This document shows, piece after piece, positions 62,418 through 64,000 of a DNA stretch of 64,000 nucleotides. Under the pieces are notes generated by a model. That model did not search any database. It was not told the DNA's origin and saw only the letters and a list, made by a program, of their open reading frames with translations. Source of the DNA: Ectocarpus siliculosus (lineage: Eukaryota; Sar; Phaeophyceae; Ectocarpales; Ectocarpaceae); the NCBI GenBank assembly GCA_000310025.1, contig FN649752.1, positions 3,997,541 to 4,061,540 of the forward strand. Direction: 5' to 3'. Position numbers and translations under genes: made by a program. The stretch's first letter is position 1; every line of letters starts with the position of its first letter.

Positions 62418-64000
62418 TCAAGGAGCATCTTGCCGTACCCCCTCTTCTTTTTCTCGAACTCGACACTTTTGCCACGCCCAGGCACCGGCTCCAATTATCA
62501 TAGCGGCTGCCACACTGGACACAACACCAGCAATAATTTCAGTTTCTACATCATCTCCGTCATCTGAGGAGGAGTTAGACGACGAAACAGACGGCGGCGG
62601 TTGGATACATGCAAGGCGTGAGCTCAGAGTACGAGTACCGGAGGAAAACGCCAAAATGGAACATGAACAGAGCATGACCTACTGCCTGGCGTCCAGAGTA
62701 GACCGGGACGACACACACACAACGTGCGAAGAAAAGGTGCCTCATGAAGAGAGCGAGAGGACCTTAACCCATAAGAAATTCCATTGCTTGGTCAAGACAT
62801 ATTCGGAATACTGTAGTCTATTGAAGTCAGAGCCGGAAAGTGGTCGACGGGGGATGTTCCACGGAAATATCCACTCACCACAAAAATACTCACTCACCGC
62901 GAAAATATTCACTCACCGCAGTACAGTAGTAGCATGAATTTACTCCAATAGTATTCACTCACCGCTTGTATCGCAGCACTCGGCCTCCGAGCAGGTGGCC
63001 GCTTCGCAGTAGTCCGGTAGCTCTTCCTTCAGAGGTACACCTCCACTGCACATGTCGGCCGTACAGATTTCGTCTGCAGTGTTCCGCGATCATGATTTCG
63101 GGAAGGAAGCGTCCAAGCGAAGGGCAAAGGAAAACGATCGTCTCGAACGCCGCGCCACTCAACTCAAACTTCTGTGTACTCGTGGGATGGCAACCCGGCC
63201 TTGTATTAATAACCCACGTAGATTTGACATGGCGTAATAAAGACTACAATACAGTTTAATGGGCTCAACGGAACGCAATCGCGTGTATGGAAGGCGCAGT
63301 GATATTTCTCACCTAGTGTAGTAGAGCGACACAGAACACCAATGCTCGTGACGGCATAGCCGAAGGAACCGTCGTATGAAGTCGTAGAGCCAGCTTCGTC
63401 CATTTCATACGAAAGGCCATACACGTATTCTCCTTCGTCGCAGGAGGCAGTTGCTTGGGCGATGGCACCAGAAAAAGTGTTACTGAGGCCATGAAGATGG
63501 GTGAACAGCAACGAGCACGTCGGGCACACTGTTAGTATACGACTGTCATTACAACACGACTTAAGCAATCGTGAGAGTGAACGAGTTGGTTCTTCGAGCA
63601 CGACGTTCGTTCGTATGTACAACACAACAAATCTGCAGCATCGGTTGGCTGAAAGGATTCCAAAGAATAGATTCGCAAAGCAGAAGCCGAACATCTGGTA
63701 CCTTTACCGATTTCTATGTATCTACAGGACCGGCTTGTGTTGCAGGCTCCTGCTAGACAAGGTCATACTTCGCTTACATCCATAGCAGAACGAATGCTTG
63801 GTTGGTGTGCACCACTCACTCATCAGCAACAGTTTGCGCCGAACCGTCCGCGCAAGAAATGGTGGCGTTGGTCACGACTGTGGTAGAGTAGGGTAATACC
63901 CCGGCCACGGAGACTTGAAACCACTCGATCGACTCCACGCCAGCAGTCCCCGCACAGATGGCATCGGATGGAACTCCACCTTGACCGTCTCCTACCTCCA
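62418..64000 (-). CDS. Secreted cysteine-rich single-pass membrane protein, copy 2 (start beyond window)
   Basis: Paralogue of 44,056-45,868. Exons (minus): 63820-64000 (runs off the window; the start codon is outside), 63313-63482, 62959-63073, 62418-62622. Exon lengths match copy 1 exactly except the last (205 against 199 bases). Exons 2 and 3 are almost identical to copy 1, while the last exon differs more (CIQPPPSVSSSNS; KCRVREKEEGVRQDAP). The membrane helix and cysteine cluster are conserved and no stop or frameshift is seen, so the visible part appears intact. Intron 3 contains several extra donor-like GCGGTGAGTGAATA copies. Confidence 0.75.

Overview
The window is eukaryotic nuclear DNA. 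Its genes are split by short GT-AG introns (donors mostly GTGAGT or GTAAGT, acceptors mostly CAG). Coding islands are sparse, long stretches hold no recognisable gene, and simple repeats and decayed transposable elements are common. I infer a brown alga or close stramenopile relative. The inference rests on the mix of a secreted catalase-peroxidase, a 2-oxoglutarate oxygenase with a type II membrane anchor, and decayed LINE and DIRS/Ngaro-like retroelements. No marker gene proves it.

Layout. At 1.0-2.6 kb there is a diverged tandem repeat. At 5.07-9.84 kb (minus) lies a complete six-exon catalase-peroxidase (KatG family, 713 aa) with a signal peptide. At 10.52-11.47 kb there is a terminal-inverted-repeat element packed with GGCGGTAA-like words. 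At 17.43-18.27 kb (plus) are two exons of an unrecognised gene that runs towards a 100-N gap (19,229-19,328). The left flank of the gap is a homopolymer-ridden, low-quality copy of the right flank, and a foldback repeat follows. At 23.75-28.45 kb (minus) there is a six-exon, type II membrane-anchored 2OG-Fe(II) oxygenase (328 aa). At 30.75-34.71 kb (plus) there is a five-exon alpha/beta-hydrolase (389 aa). At 36.53-37.61 kb (minus) there is a three-exon RING-box (RBX1-like) protein of 115 aa.

From about 39.8 kb to the right edge the window is dominated by a diverged segmental duplication in direct orientation (39.8-45.9 kb against 60.4-64 kb). Each copy carries one gene for a secreted, cysteine-rich, single-pass membrane protein on the minus strand. 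The first copy is complete (290 aa). The second is cut by the window edge. The left copy has gained extra DNA, including a MITE with a 3-bp target duplication, a second foldback element and a decayed coding element. That last element has a diverged relative at 20.7-21.6 kb. Between the copies lie decamer repeats built on CCCATGGG (46.9-47.5 kb), a 5'-truncated and mutated LINE reverse transcriptase (52.0-53.75 kb, plus) and a mutated DIRS/Ngaro-type element with reverse transcriptase, RNase H-like and tyrosine-recombinase segments (57.07-53.95 kb, minus).

The host genes do not form one pathway. Three products (peroxidase, 2OG oxygenase, duplicated membrane protein) are predicted to enter the secretory system. 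All gene models were built by hand from reading frames, splice signals, phase agreement and recalled family motifs; no search was run.
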